Shown here: positions 50,687 to 59,058 of the stretch, in pieces
Numbering within the stretch: position 1 is the first letter of the stretch
How the letters are laid out: each line of letters opens with the position of its first letter
NCBI RefSeq assembly: GCF_030287405.1
Contig: NZ_JASVVV010000002.1
Coordinates: 310,001-374,000 of the forward strand
Length of the DNA: 64,000 nucleotides
Source of the DNA: Halalkalicoccus sp. NIPERK01
Lineage (GTDB): Archaea; Halobacteriota; Halobacteria; Halobacteriales; Halalkalicoccaceae
Direction: 5' to 3'
Made by a program: the position numbers and the translations under genes
Notes under the pieces: generated by a model
What the model saw: the letters and a program-made list of their open reading frames with translations, nothing else
The model's database searches: none
Told to the model about the DNA's origin: nothing

Positions 50687-51921
50687 TCGAGCGCCGCGAG
50701 CCGGTTGAGCGCGTAGGCGGTCCGCAGCATGTCGGCGCTGCGCCCCCGGTCGAAGACGAGGTCGTCGGCCCCCCGCACGAACTCGAGGACGTCCGCCGAG
50801 GCGTGTTCGGGCGCGGCCCCGATTCCGGACCTCTCCCCGGCGACCCACTCCATCACCCGGAGGTCGCTCTTCGAGTCGCCCATCACGAGCGCGAAGGGGT
50901 CGTCGATCCCCAGCACGGAGAAGGCGGCCTCGACACCGACTACCTTGTTGAGCTCTAGAGAACCGATCTCGGCGGCGTCGCCCTCGTAGTAGGCGACGTC
51001 GATCCGCTCGAAGAACGCCTCGACGTCGTCGGGGATCGCCCCGGGATCGGGGATCGAGCCGGCGTCGTCGAGGACTGCCCGGATCTCGGGATCGCTCTCG
51101 GCGTAGAAGGCGCGCGAGAACTCGCGGACGTCGGCGGGTTCCCGGTCGGTCGTCCCGGCGACCGCCTCCCCCAGGAGATCGAGTTCGTAGACGAGCGCGT
51201 CGTCGATGATCCCCACCGCCTTCTCCGACCCGATCTCGAAGTTGGGCTTCATCGTGACGTTGAACTCGTTGCCCTGCAGGTGGCAGCCCCGCCGCAGGTC
51301 CTCGGGTGCCTCGCGAAGCACCCGTGACCGGAGGTGATCGAAGATCGAGACGATCTCCTCCTCCAGGTCCTCGTAGAGCAAGTGTTTGGTGTCGGCGCCG
51401 TGGCCCGGCGTGAACACGCCGGTGCCGGCCTCGTAGACGATCGAGAGGTCCCCCGAGTGGACGAGTTCGCTGCCGAGCCCCTGAATCATGAAGCCCTTGA
51501 CGTTCTCCAGGGTTTGGCCCGTACAGATCACGATCGGGATGCCGGCCTCGTGGAACTCCGTCAGCAGCGAGAGCGTCTCGCGGGGGATCTCGTTGTCGGT
51601 CTCCCCCGCCGACCGAAGCGTCTCGTCGACGTCGAGGACGAGGACGTTCACCGCCCGATCGTACTTCGAGTGGAGATCGAGCGCCGTAAACGCCTGCTGG
51701 CGGGTCGCGTGGGCCGCGATCTCCGCGAACGCTTCGCCGTCGACGAAGGCGCGCTCGATCGCCGACTTCCGCCGGTCGAGTTCGTCGCTCGCCTCCTCCC
51801 AGTGTTCGAGCGCGACCCGCGAGGCGACGGGTGGAAACAGCTCGACGAAATCCTGATACGCGCGCAGGGTGTCGACGGGGAACGCCTCGTAGAGGCGGTA
51901 CAACTGATCGTATCGTTTCAT
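50683..51921 (-). CDS. HAD-superfamily hydrolase with N-terminal helical extension
   Basis: This 412-residue protein has an N-terminal 90 residues that are helical and charged. The HAD domain follows: motif I LVLDVDETLR (Asp97, Asp99), motif II VICTGQTLENV, and a motif III/IV region with LVMGDSKSDLRVMEW. A cap domain lies in between, as in Cof-type phosphatases. The substrate is an organic phosphate of unknown identity. It is divergent from gdh; the 139-bp gap may regulate both. The start at 51921 gives a normal N-terminus, and a longer frame reads into the promoter. Confidence 0.78.
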   Translation of the reverse strand: MKRYDQLYRLYEAFPVDTLRAYQDFVELFPPVASRVALEHWEEASDELDRRKSAIERAFVDGEAFAEIAAHATRQQAFTALDLHSKYDRAVNVLVLDVDETLRSAGETDNEIPRETLSLLTEFHEAGIPIVICTGQTLENVKGFMIQGLGSELVHSGDLSIVYEAGTGVFTPGHGADTKHLLYEDLEEEIVSIFDHLRSRVLREAPEDLRRGCHLQGNEFNVTMKPNFEIGSEKAVGIIDDALVYELDLLGEAVAGTTDREPADVREFSRAFYAESDPEIRAVLDDAGSIPDPGAIPDDVEAFFERIDVAYYEGDAAEIGSLELNKVVGVEAAFSVLGIDDPFALVMGDSKSDLRVMEWVAGERSGIGAAPEHASADVLEFVRGADDLVFDRGRSADMLRTAYALNRLAALD

Positions 51922-51986
51922 ATCCCGGATGCTCCCCCGAACGACAAAAGCGTGGGTATCGCTGGGTCGGCACGTCCCGGGCAGGA

Positions 51987-52013
51987 CTGGGCGCCCAGCG
52001 GCAGAAATATTTA
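51987..52013 (+). promoter_or_regulatory. gdh promoter with upstream palindrome
   Basis: A perfect palindrome CTGGGCGCCCAG (51987-51998) stands just upstream of a purine BRE-like CGGCAG and the TATA-like AAATATTTA (52005-52013), 48-56 bp before the gdh ATG. That is the usual place for an activator. GfcR, encoded next to gdh, is a candidate binder by inference. Confidence 0.4.
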
Positions 52014-52060
52014 CTCGAAGAAGAATAAATGTTTTGTTCCTGCGACCCCTACCGCCGGTC

Positions 52061-53137
52061 ATGGACGCAATCGCGGTTCGAGAGGGCGAACACGAACCGA
52101 GCGTGATCGACGTTCCGAGGCCCAAACCGGGGGCGGGCGAGGTGCTGGTTCGCACCCTCCGGGTGGGCGTCGACGGGACGGACAGGGAGGTCCTCGAGGG
52201 CGGCCACGGGGAGTTCCCCGAGGGCGAGGACTACCTGATACTCGGCCACGAGGCGGTCGGCGTCGTCGAGGACACAAACGGGACCGACTACGAGGAGGGC
52301 GATATCGTGGTGCCGACGGTCCGGCGGCCGCCGAACGGCCCCAACGAGTACTTCGAACGGGGCGAGCCCGACATGGCCCCCGAGGGCCAGTACCACGAGC
52401 GGGGGATCGTCGGCGCACACGGGTTCATGGCCGAGTACTTCACGAGCCCCGCCGAGTACCTCGTGCGGATTCCCGACGGGCAGGCGCCGCTTGGCTTTCT
52501 GATCGAGCCGATCAGCATCACCGAGAAGGCGCTCGAACACGCCTACGCCTCGCGGTCGGCCTTCGAGTGGAACCCCGAGAGCGCCGTCGTCCTCGGCAAC
52601 GGGAGTCTCGGACTGCTGACGCTGGCGATGCTCGTCACCACCCACCCCTTCGAGCGGACCTACTGTGTGGGCCGACGCGACCGGCCCGATCCGACCATCG
52701 ACGTCATCGAGGAACTCGGTGCGACCTACGTCGACTCGCGGGAGACGCCCGTCGACGAACTCCCCGAGGCGTACGAGGGGATGGATCTGGTCTACGAGGC
52801 GACGGGCTACGCGAAACACGCCTTCCAGACGATCGACGCGCTCGCGCCCAACGGCGTCGGCGCCCTCTTGGGAGTGCCCGGCCCGTGGGAGTTCGAGATA
52901 GATGGAGGAAAGCTCCACGAGGAATTCGTCCTCCATAACAAGGCGCTCGTCGGCAGCGTCAACTCCCACGTGGGGCACTTCGAGGCCGCGAGCGACACCC
53001 TCGCGAGCCTCCCCGAGTCGTTCCTCGACGCGCTCGTGACCGGCGTCTACGGGACCTCCGAGTGGGAGCGGGCGTTCGCGGATGACGATACGACTATAAA
53101 AACGGCGGTCGAATTCGCCACGTATGAAGAACGTTGA
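52061..53137 (+). CDS. gdh: Glucose 1-dehydrogenase
   Basis: This 358-residue zinc-containing medium-chain dehydrogenase oxidises glucose to gluconolactone in the semi-phosphorylative Entner-Doudoroff pathway. The haloarchaeal zinc ligands Asp38, His63 and Glu149 (the homologue of Glu150) are in place (GVDGTD, LGHEAVG, LIEPISI). An NAD(P) Rossmann motif is VVLGNGSLGLLTLAM, and VGRRDRP suggests NADP preference. The start is the ATG at 52061. It overlaps gfcR by 14 bp, an arrangement known from other haloarchaea. Confidence 0.92.
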   Translation: MDAIAVREGEHEPSVIDVPRPKPGAGEVLVRTLRVGVDGTDREVLEGGHGEFPEGEDYLILGHEAVGVVEDTNGTDYEEGDIVVPTVRRPPNGPNEYFERGEPDMAPEGQYHERGIVGAHGFMAEYFTSPAEYLVRIPDGQAPLGFLIEPISITEKALEHAYASRSAFEWNPESAVVLGNGSLGLLTLAMLVTTHPFERTYCVGRRDRPDPTIDVIEELGATYVDSRETPVDELPEAYEGMDLVYEATGYAKHAFQTIDALAPNGVGALLGVPGPWEFEIDGGKLHEEFVLHNKALVGSVNSHVGHFEAASDTLASLPESFLDALVTGVYGTSEWERAFADDDTTIKTAVEFATYEER

Positions 53138-53759
53138 CGACCTGATCGAGAGTGCCGCCGAGCTAGCCGAACGGGGCCTCTCGAAGGGCGAGATCGCGGA
53201 CGAACTCAACGTCTCGCGGGAGACGGCGAGCTGGCTGGTCGAACGAAGCGGACGGGCCGAACCGCCCGCCGAACCCGAACAGCGGGGCAAGCCCGCCGAC
53301 ATCCACGTCGATTGGAGCGCGATCGGCCGCGACAGCGCCCGCCTGTCGTACGTCTCGCGGGCGATGGCCGACCTCCTCCGCAAGCAGGGCGAGGAGATCG
53401 ACCTGACGGTGGGAATCGAGAAGGCGGGCGCGCCGCTGGCGACGATGGTCGGCCGGGAGCTCGATACGGACCTCTGTAGCTACGCCCCTCGCAAACACCA
53501 GTGGGAGGAGGGCGACATGGAGAACCTCGGCGGGAGCTTCTCGCGGAACTTCGCGCAGATCCGCGACCGCGAGTGCTACGTGATCGACGACACGATCACG
53601 AGCGGGACGACGATGAAGGAGACGATCCAGGCGATCCGCGAGCAGGGCGGCGAACCCGTCGCCTGCGTCGTCCTCGTGGACAAACAGGGCCTCGAGGAGA
53701 TCGAGGGCGTGCCCGTCTACTCGCTGGTGCAGGTCATCCCCGTCGGGAGCGACGAGTAG
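53124..53759 (+). CDS. gfcR: Transcriptional regulator GfcR (PRTase-like)
   Basis: This 211-residue protein has an N-terminal helix-turn-helix (about 1-45: LSKGEIADELNVSRETASWL) then an orotate-PRTase-like domain with the PRPP loop YVIDDTITSGTTM. GfcR is known in Haloferax as an activator of glucose and fructose degradation genes. Here it is translationally coupled to gdh: its ATG lies inside the gdh end. The PRTase fold may sense a sugar-phosphate or nucleotide. Targets may include gdh and the nearby dehydratase cluster. Confidence 0.93.
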   Translation: MKNVDDLIESAAELAERGLSKGEIADELNVSRETASWLVERSGRAEPPAEPEQRGKPADIHVDWSAIGRDSARLSYVSRAMADLLRKQGEEIDLTVGIEKAGAPLATMVGRELDTDLCSYAPRKHQWEEGDMENLGGSFSRNFAQIRDRECYVIDDTITSGTTMKETIQAIREQGGEPVACVVLVDKQGLEEIEGVPVYSLVQVIPVGSDE

Positions 53760-53797
53760 GGAAAACCGCTTTCCCCGTTCGCTCCCTACGGGGGCGT

Positions 53798-54142
53798 ATG
53801 ACGTTCCAACCCGACCAGGGACTCTCCCAGGAGGAGGTCACCGAGCGCGTCGACAGTACGATCGAGGACAACGAGGTGGTGCTGTTCATGAAGGGCAACC
53901 GGCTGATGCCCCAGTGTGGTTTCTCCCAGCGCGCGCTCGACCTGATCACCCAGTACCGCGAGGACGTCGAGTGCGTCGACACGCTCGAATCGCTCGACGA
54001 GTACCGCGCGGCGCTCTCGGAGCACAGCGGCTGGGAGACGACGCCCCAAACCTACGTAAACGGCGAGTTCATCGGCGGCAGCGACATATTGGCGGAGATG
54101 GACGAGCGGGGCGAACTCGCGGCGGCGCTGAACGCCGAATAG
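53798..54142 (+). CDS. Monothiol glutaredoxin (CGFS type)
   Basis: This 114-residue thioredoxin-fold protein has active site Cys40-Gly-Phe-Ser43 (MPQCGFSQRAL), TPQTYVNGEFIGGSDIL and an N-terminal polar extension of about 20 residues. CGFS glutaredoxins carry 2Fe-2S clusters and help their assembly in bacteria and mitochondria. Haloarchaea lack glutathione, so the partner thiol may differ. A T-tract TTTTTT (54163-54168) follows the stop by about 20 bp and may end transcription. Confidence 0.9.
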   Translation: MTFQPDQGLSQEEVTERVDSTIEDNEVVLFMKGNRLMPQCGFSQRALDLITQYREDVECVDTLESLDEYRAALSEHSGWETTPQTYVNGEFIGGSDILAEMDERGELAAALNAE

Positions 54143-54263
54143 GCCGTCGGTGCAGGCAGTACTTTTTTGTAGGGAAAGGTCATATATGTCTGGAGCACCT
54201 ATTAGCGACTGCACGGGCACGATCGCGGATCGGAAACACCCACCCCAGAGCCATCCACAAACA

Positions 54264-54833
54264 ATGTCAGGGCGCGTATATCAACTTCATTCGACGCTGG
54301 AACTACCCCTCGAGAGAGTCACCGACTACTTCGAATCGGATCCGGAACTCCCGGAGCAGATCGACGACATCGACATCACGAGGCGAAACAACACGCTGAT
54401 CATCAAGTCCGTCGCCCGCGAGGGGACGGTAAGCAAGTACACGCCGACCGCCCAGTTGAAGGCGAGCGTCGCCGAGACCCGCGTCTACGAGGAGGAACCC
54501 GAGACCGGCCCGGGCGCGCCGCCCGCGTGGGGCGAAGAACAGGAGGAAATTCCTTCAGAACTCGTCGAGTTCGCCGCGTTCAAGGGCGACCGCGAGACCG
54601 TCCTCCAGAACACGGCGCTTCAGTTCCCCATGTTCGAGGTGCTCTGTGCCATCGCCCAGGAGGCTGAGAAGGGCACACTGACCGCGATCGCGGAGCGCGA
54701 CGGCGAACTCGAGGCGACGAAGATCGTCGACGGCGAGAAACGCCCCGCGACCGTCGAGGTCGTCGAAGGACCGGGGAAGGAGACCGCCCCCGCCAACGGG
54801 ATCAACTGGCGCGACAACAAGTTCATCTCGTAA
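54264..54833 (+). CDS. Conserved haloarchaeal protein
   Basis: This 189-residue acidic soluble protein begins SGRVYQLHSTLELPLERV. The middle has KSVAREGTVSKYTPTAQLKA, and a C-terminal WRDNKFIS closes it. I recognise this as a conserved, probably essential haloarchaeal family (possibly DUF7110), but its function is unknown. The ATG at 54264 is preferred over in-frame starts at 54150 and 54186 because conservation begins at MSGRVY. CATATATG near 54182 may be its promoter, leaving a leader of about 50 nt. Confidence 0.72.
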   Translation: MSGRVYQLHSTLELPLERVTDYFESDPELPEQIDDIDITRRNNTLIIKSVAREGTVSKYTPTAQLKASVAETRVYEEEPETGPGAPPAWGEEQEEIPSELVEFAAFKGDRETVLQNTALQFPMFEVLCAIAQEAEKGTLTAIAERDGELEATKIVDGEKRPATVEVVEGPGKETAPANGINWRDNKFIS

Positions 54834-54842
54834 CCGCGTGCG

Positions 54843-54903
54843 CTGTCACCACACCACGTGACAGGGCGTAAACCCTTTGTGCGTCCTAATTAAATCTCAT
54901 TAG
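54843..54903 (+). promoter_or_regulatory. Promoter region of PAPS-reductase-like gene 1
   Basis: CTGTCAC-N8-GTGACAG (54843-54864) may end the previous gene or bind a factor. CTAAT-N8-ATTAG (54886-54903) contains TTAAAT, placed about 20 bp before the ATG at 54912, and may be the TATA region. Confidence 0.4.
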
Positions 54904-54911
54904 CGTACACC

Positions 54912-55883
54912 ATGCCCGAAGGCTTTCCCGACTACCTCGACGTGGATTACGAGGACGGAGACGGTGAACACCCGGAGGACTACCCGACGCTCGACGCGAA
55001 GATCGAGAAGGCGATCGACGTCACCCGCCGCGGCCTCGAACAGTACGAGAACCCCGCGGTGATGTGGACCGGCGGGAAGGACTCGACGCTCACCCTCTAT
55101 TTCATCAAGGAAGTCGCGGAGGAGTTCGATCTGGAGGTGCCGCCGGCGGTGTTCATCGACCACTACCAGCACTTCGACGAGATCCACGAGTTCGTCGAGA
55201 AGTGGGCCGACGAGTGGGATCTAGAGGTCATCTACGCGCGCAACGACGACGTCGGCGAGTACGTCGATTCCCGTGGTTTGGAGCCCGGCGACGACATCGA
55301 GATCAGCGAACTCAACGAGCAGAACCGTCACCACGTCCGGGACCTGCTCGAGTACGAGGACGACACCTTCCCGTTCCTGCTCGACACCTACGTCGGCAAC
55401 CACCTCCTCAAGACGGTGGCGCTGAACAACACGCTCGAGGAGTACGACATCGACGGCGTCATCTCGGGGGTGCGCTGGGACGAACAGGAGGCACGCGCCG
55501 ACGAGACGTTCTTCAGCCCCCGCCACGACCCCGACATCTACCCGCCTCACGACCGCATCCAGCCCATCCTCCAGTTCGACGAACCCGCCGTCTGGGACGC
55601 CTTCTGGTACGTCGTCGTCCCCGAGACGGTCGAGGGCTACCCCGAGGAGGGCTACGTCCCCGAGGGCTACGACGACCTCCCGGAGGGCATTTCTCAAGAG
55701 GACATCCCGATCTCGCCGAAGTACTTCGAGGGCTTTCGCTCGCTCGGCAGCGAGATCAGCACCCAGAAGGCCGAGGAGGAGCCCGCGTGGCTCCAGGACC
55801 TCGACGGGACGACCGAACGCGCGGGCCGCGCCCAGGACAAGGAGGACCTGATGGAGCGCCTGCGCGACCTCGGCTACATGTAG
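54912..55883 (+). CDS. PAPS-reductase family protein 1
   Basis: This 323-residue member of the adenine-nucleotide alpha-hydrolase superfamily has a P-loop MWTGGKDSTLTLYF near residue 50, then ISGVRWDEQEARAD and FFSPRHDPDIYPPHDR. The end segment is EPAWLQDLDGTTERAG. PAPS/APS reductases reduce activated sulfate; related archaeal proteins may thiolate or adenylate other substrates. No C-terminal ECGLH-type Cys motif of CysH is present, so classical sulfite formation is doubtful. A close paralogue lies at 56488, and the two share patches of near-identical DNA. Confidence 0.78.
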   Translation: MPEGFPDYLDVDYEDGDGEHPEDYPTLDAKIEKAIDVTRRGLEQYENPAVMWTGGKDSTLTLYFIKEVAEEFDLEVPPAVFIDHYQHFDEIHEFVEKWADEWDLEVIYARNDDVGEYVDSRGLEPGDDIEISELNEQNRHHVRDLLEYEDDTFPFLLDTYVGNHLLKTVALNNTLEEYDIDGVISGVRWDEQEARADETFFSPRHDPDIYPPHDRIQPILQFDEPAVWDAFWYVVVPETVEGYPEEGYVPEGYDDLPEGISQEDIPISPKYFEGFRSLGSEISTQKAEEEPAWLQDLDGTTERAGRAQDKEDLMERLRDLGYM

Positions 55884-56087
55884 CCCGGGTTCACACCCCC
55901 GATCGAAACGAGTCCGATCGAGCGATGTGGCGCTGGCGTTCGGCCGAACCCCCTTATCGGTATCACGGACGGCCCGCTCTGGATACCACCGAGACCCGAG
56001 TCGACCGACCCGCGTCGGACCGTCCGGTGTGTGACGGTAAAACACGCCTTAGAGTGGCTCTACACCCCGTGAGAGTGTCTTTCAGGT

Positions 56088-56094
56088 AATATAC
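56088..56094 (+). promoter_or_regulatory. TATA box of the small membrane gene
   Basis: TAATATA lies 27-33 bp before the ATG at 56121, fitting a nearly leaderless transcript. The 237 bp between the PAPS-like gene 1 and this gene hold no other supported feature. Confidence 0.5.
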
Positions 56095-56120
56095 TTACAG
56101 CCGCGGAACCTACTGCGAAT

Positions 56121-56351
56121 ATGAACGAATCGACCCGTTCACGGACCGTGAAGAACCGTTTCAGAGACCCCGAAGTGACGATCGCGGCGGGCCTGCTCGC
56201 CATCGGGGCGGCCATCTACGCGATCGAGACGATCGCGCCGACGCTCCTGCTCGACGAGGGGGACCCCGCGACGTTCGCCGCGGTCTTCGGCGTCATCGGT
56301 CTCCTCTATCTGGCGGTCCTGCTGGTCTCGGAGACCGCCGGCGGCGCGTAG
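56121..56351 (+). CDS. Two-helix small membrane protein
   Basis: This 76-residue protein has a basic, polar 18-residue N-terminus, then VTIAAGLLAIGAAIYAIETI and FAAVFGVIGLLYLAVLLVSE as two membrane helices. No family is recognised. It sits between the two PAPS-reductase-like paralogues in the same direction, with its own TATA box and a terminator. Whether it assists them is open. Confidence 0.58.
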   Translation: MNESTRSRTVKNRFRDPEVTIAAGLLAIGAAIYAIETIAPTLLLDEGDPATFAAVFGVIGLLYLAVLLVSETAGGA

Positions 56352-56382
56352 CGCCATCGAAAACCACCGACGAAGCTCTACA

Positions 56383-56426
56383 AACGGCCTGCGACGGCCG
56401 TTGGATCGGACTGTGGGACCGTTTTT
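56383..56426 (+). terminator. Hairpin and T-tract after the small membrane gene
   Basis: AACGGCC-N6-GGCCGTT (56383-56402) is followed at 56421-56426 by TTTTTT. It lies between the small membrane gene and PAPS-like gene 2. Confidence 0.45.
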
Positions 56427-56487
56427 TCGTGCGACGACCCCGCGACGGAGGCAACATAAATTACGACCGGGAACGTCACTGCCGGTA

Positions 56488-57441
56488 ATGGCCGAGTTCC
56501 CGACGTATCTCGACGTGGACTACACCGACGGCGAGGGCGAGCGCCCGAACGACTACCCGACCCTCGACGCGAAGGTCGAGAAGGCGATCGAGATCACGCA
56601 CGTCGCCCTCGACGAGTACCGCGATCCTGCGGTGATGTGGACCGGCGGGAAGGACTCGACGCTCGTGCTCTACTTCGTCCGCGAGGTCGCCCGGGAGTTC
56701 GATCTGGAGGTCCCCCCGGCGGTGTTCATCGATCACTTCGAGCACTTCCCGGACGTGCTCTCGTTCGTCGAGCGGTGGGCGGAGGAGTGGGACCTCGACC
56801 TGCGCTACGCGCGAAACGAGGAGTTCGCGCGTCTGGGTGCCGAGCCGGGCGACGAGATCCCGATAGACGTGCTGAGCGAGGAGACCAGACACGAACTACG
56901 CGAGCGCCTCGGGTACGAGGGCGAGACCTTCCGGTTCAGCGCCGACAGCTACGAGGGCAACCACCTCCTCAAAACGGTGGCGCTCAACGACGCCATCCGC
57001 GAGGAGGGGTTCGACGGCGTGTTCTCTGGCGTGCGCTGGGACGAACAGGAGGCACGCGCCGATGAGACGTTCTTCAGCCCCCGCCACGACCCCGAGAAGT
57101 ACCCGCCACACGACCGGGTCCACTCGATCCTCCAGTTCGACGAGCGTGCCGTCTGGGACGCGATGTGGAACCACGTCGTCCCCGACGCGATCGAGGGCTA
57201 CCCCGCCGGCCACGTCCCGCAGGACTACGACGACCTGCCCGCCGGCATTACCCAGGAGAACCTGCCCGTGAGCCCGAAGTACTTCGAGGGCTTTCGCTCG
57301 CTCGGCAGCGAGCGAGGGTCAGCGAAAAGCGACGACCGCCCGGCGTGGCTCCAGGACCTCGACGGGACGACCGAACGCGCGGGCCGCGCCCAGGACAAGG
57401 AGGACCTGATGGGACGGCTGCGCGACCTGGGCTACATGTAG
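56488..57441 (+). CDS. PAPS-reductase family protein 2
   Basis: This 317-residue paralogue of the protein at 54912 keeps the same order: MWTGGKDSTLVLYF, FSGVRWDEQEARAD, FFSPRHDPEKYPPHDR and AWLQDLDGTTERAG. The middle parts are diverged (VLSFVERWAEEWDLDLRYAR). Several 30-70 bp segments are almost identical to gene 1. It is followed 59 bp later by nreA. The catalytic role is as uncertain as for gene 1. The ATG at 56488 matches the paralogue's start; an upstream frame is not supported. Confidence 0.78.
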   Translation: MAEFPTYLDVDYTDGEGERPNDYPTLDAKVEKAIEITHVALDEYRDPAVMWTGGKDSTLVLYFVREVAREFDLEVPPAVFIDHFEHFPDVLSFVERWAEEWDLDLRYARNEEFARLGAEPGDEIPIDVLSEETRHELRERLGYEGETFRFSADSYEGNHLLKTVALNDAIREEGFDGVFSGVRWDEQEARADETFFSPRHDPEKYPPHDRVHSILQFDERAVWDAMWNHVVPDAIEGYPAGHVPQDYDDLPAGITQENLPVSPKYFEGFRSLGSERGSAKSDDRPAWLQDLDGTTERAGRAQDKEDLMGRLRDLGYM

Positions 57442-57500
57442 CGCCGGCCGAGCGACCGCCAGCCGAACGTTCAAGCCCCTCGGCCGCCTAAGACGGCCGA

Positions 57501-58808
57501 ATGCGACTCGACGAGTACATCGAGGGGTTCGAGCGCGACGAGGCCGCCGAGCGCAGGCGCCTCGCCCGCGAGAAGTCCTACGCGATCACCGACTACCTCG
57601 ACGAGGTCGAGGACCGGTTCAACGACGCGCTCTCGGGCGGGTCGCTCGTCGGCTCGACCGCCCCCTCGATCTTCGTCGGCCACTCGAACTATCCCAAGGT
57701 CTCGACGGGGCTGCTCTCGCCGGTCGGCGACGAGGAACACGCCGCCGAATACGCCACCGACGGCACCTGGTACCGCCAGGGCCTCTCGATCGAGGACGTC
57801 GTCCAGCGGCGCACCGGGCTGTTGAACGCCAACCGCTTTACGGACGTGCGCGCGGCCGGCCTCGGTCCGACGACCGGGGGGACGGACGCCCCCTCGGTCC
57901 ACGACGTCTGGGACGGGTTCGTCGGCACCCAGCGCGAGGTCGCCATCGCGGACCGGCCCGTCGGCGTCGAGATCGGCCTTTCCGACTCGCGCCTGGAGTT
58001 CGACCTCCCCGACGGGGACACCGCCGCGCCCCGCGGTCCCCGGGCGGGCGCCGAGTCCGCGACGCTCACGGAGAACCCCCACGTTCCCCGTCCCGTGGAG
58101 AAGACCTTAGAGGACGACGACTGGCGCGCCGAGGGCGCGATGACCTACCTGTATCGACGGGGGTTCGACGTCTACGAGATCAACCGCATCCTCTCGGCGG
58201 GCGCGCTCGGCGAGGCCGAGAGCCGTCGGCTGGTCCCCACCCGCTGGTCGATCACGGCGGTCGACGACACCGTCGGGAAGTACCTCCGGGGTTCGATCCG
58301 CTCGAACCCGAGCGTCGACGAGACGCGCGTGTTCTCGAGCGAGTACATGGGCAATCGCTACTGGGCGATCCTTTCGCCGGGTAACTGGGAGTTCGAACTC
58401 GTCGAGATGAAGGCGCCCGGCAGCGTCTGGAACCCCGTCGGTTCGGAGGTCTGGATCGCGAGCGACCACGAGGGCTACGAGGGGAGAACCAAATACGTCG
58501 ACGGCGGCACCGCGGGTGCCTATTATGCGACCCGACTGGCCGCGCTCGAATACTTGGAGGAGATCGGTCGGCAGGCGAAGGTGCTGGTCCTGAGACACGT
58601 CTCCGACGAGTACTGGGCTCCTGTGGGAGTGTGGCAGATCCGCGAGAGCGTCCGGGACGCCTTCGAGGGCGAGAGCGGGGTCGCAGAAACCCTCCACGAC
58701 GCGGTCCGTGGGGTCGAACCCCTCCTCCCGATCTCGACGGGCGATCTCCGGCGATCCTCCGAGATGGTCGCGGGCGTCCAGGCCTCGCTCGCGGACTTCT
58801 CGACGTGA
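57501..58808 (+). CDS. nreA: DNA repair protein NreA
   Basis: This 435-residue archaeal Nre protein is linked to DNA repair. An N-terminal charged helix precedes GSTAPSIFVGHSNYPKVSTG and the VQRRTGLLNANRF region. The core shows LYRRGFDVYEINRILSAGAL and RRLVPTRWSITAVDDT. The extreme C-terminus QASLADFST matches the PCNA-interacting (PIP) Q-x2-L-x2-F pattern, as in Haloferax NreA. No zinc finger is seen, unlike NreB. It follows PAPS-like gene 2 by 59 bp and may be in one transcript. Confidence 0.9.
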   Translation: MRLDEYIEGFERDEAAERRRLAREKSYAITDYLDEVEDRFNDALSGGSLVGSTAPSIFVGHSNYPKVSTGLLSPVGDEEHAAEYATDGTWYRQGLSIEDVVQRRTGLLNANRFTDVRAAGLGPTTGGTDAPSVHDVWDGFVGTQREVAIADRPVGVEIGLSDSRLEFDLPDGDTAAPRGPRAGAESATLTENPHVPRPVEKTLEDDDWRAEGAMTYLYRRGFDVYEINRILSAGALGEAESRRLVPTRWSITAVDDTVGKYLRGSIRSNPSVDETRVFSSEYMGNRYWAILSPGNWEFELVEMKAPGSVWNPVGSEVWIASDHEGYEGRTKYVDGGTAGAYYATRLAALEYLEEIGRQAKVLVLRHVSDEYWAPVGVWQIRESVRDAFEGESGVAETLHDAVRGVEPLLPISTGDLRRSSEMVAGVQASLADFST

Positions 58809-58869
58809 TTCGGCGACCGCACTCGACGGCGGCCACAAGAGCTACGGCGTCCGTCGGCCGATCCGGGGT

Positions 58870-59058
58870 ATGCTCCTGTTCGGCCCGATTCCTGGTGGTA
58901 TCGAACTCGCGGTGATCCTGCTCGTCACGCTGGTGGTGCTGTTCGGTCCGGTCGTTCTCGCCGTCATCGCCGGTCTCCGCCTGTACAACCGGCGTTCGAG
59001 CCGTCTCGGCGAACTCGAAGCGGAGGTCGAGGAGCTTCGCGAGCGCGTCGAGGAGTGA
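58870..59058 (+). CDS. Small membrane-anchored coiled-coil protein
   Basis: This 62-residue protein has one long hydrophobic segment (IELAVILLVTLVVLFGPVVL) followed by a charged helix with heptad-like RLGELEAEVEELRERVEE. The shape recalls TatA, but there is no TatA FGPxKLP hinge. Its stop codon (59056-59058) runs directly into inverted-repeat element C. Function unknown. Confidence 0.55.
   Translation: MLLFGPIPGGIELAVILLVTLVVLFGPVVLAVIAGLRLYNRRSSRLGELEAEVEELRERVEE

Noticed and set aside
49439-51973. An 844-codon minus-strand open frame
   Set aside because: It runs through the rhodanese-MBL gene and the HAD gene in the wrong frame; both have intact catalytic motifs.
58870-59058. TatA subunit
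   Set aside because: One hydrophobic helix and an amphipathic helix are present, but the TatA hinge and conserved Phe-Gly placement do not match and no other tat genes are near.
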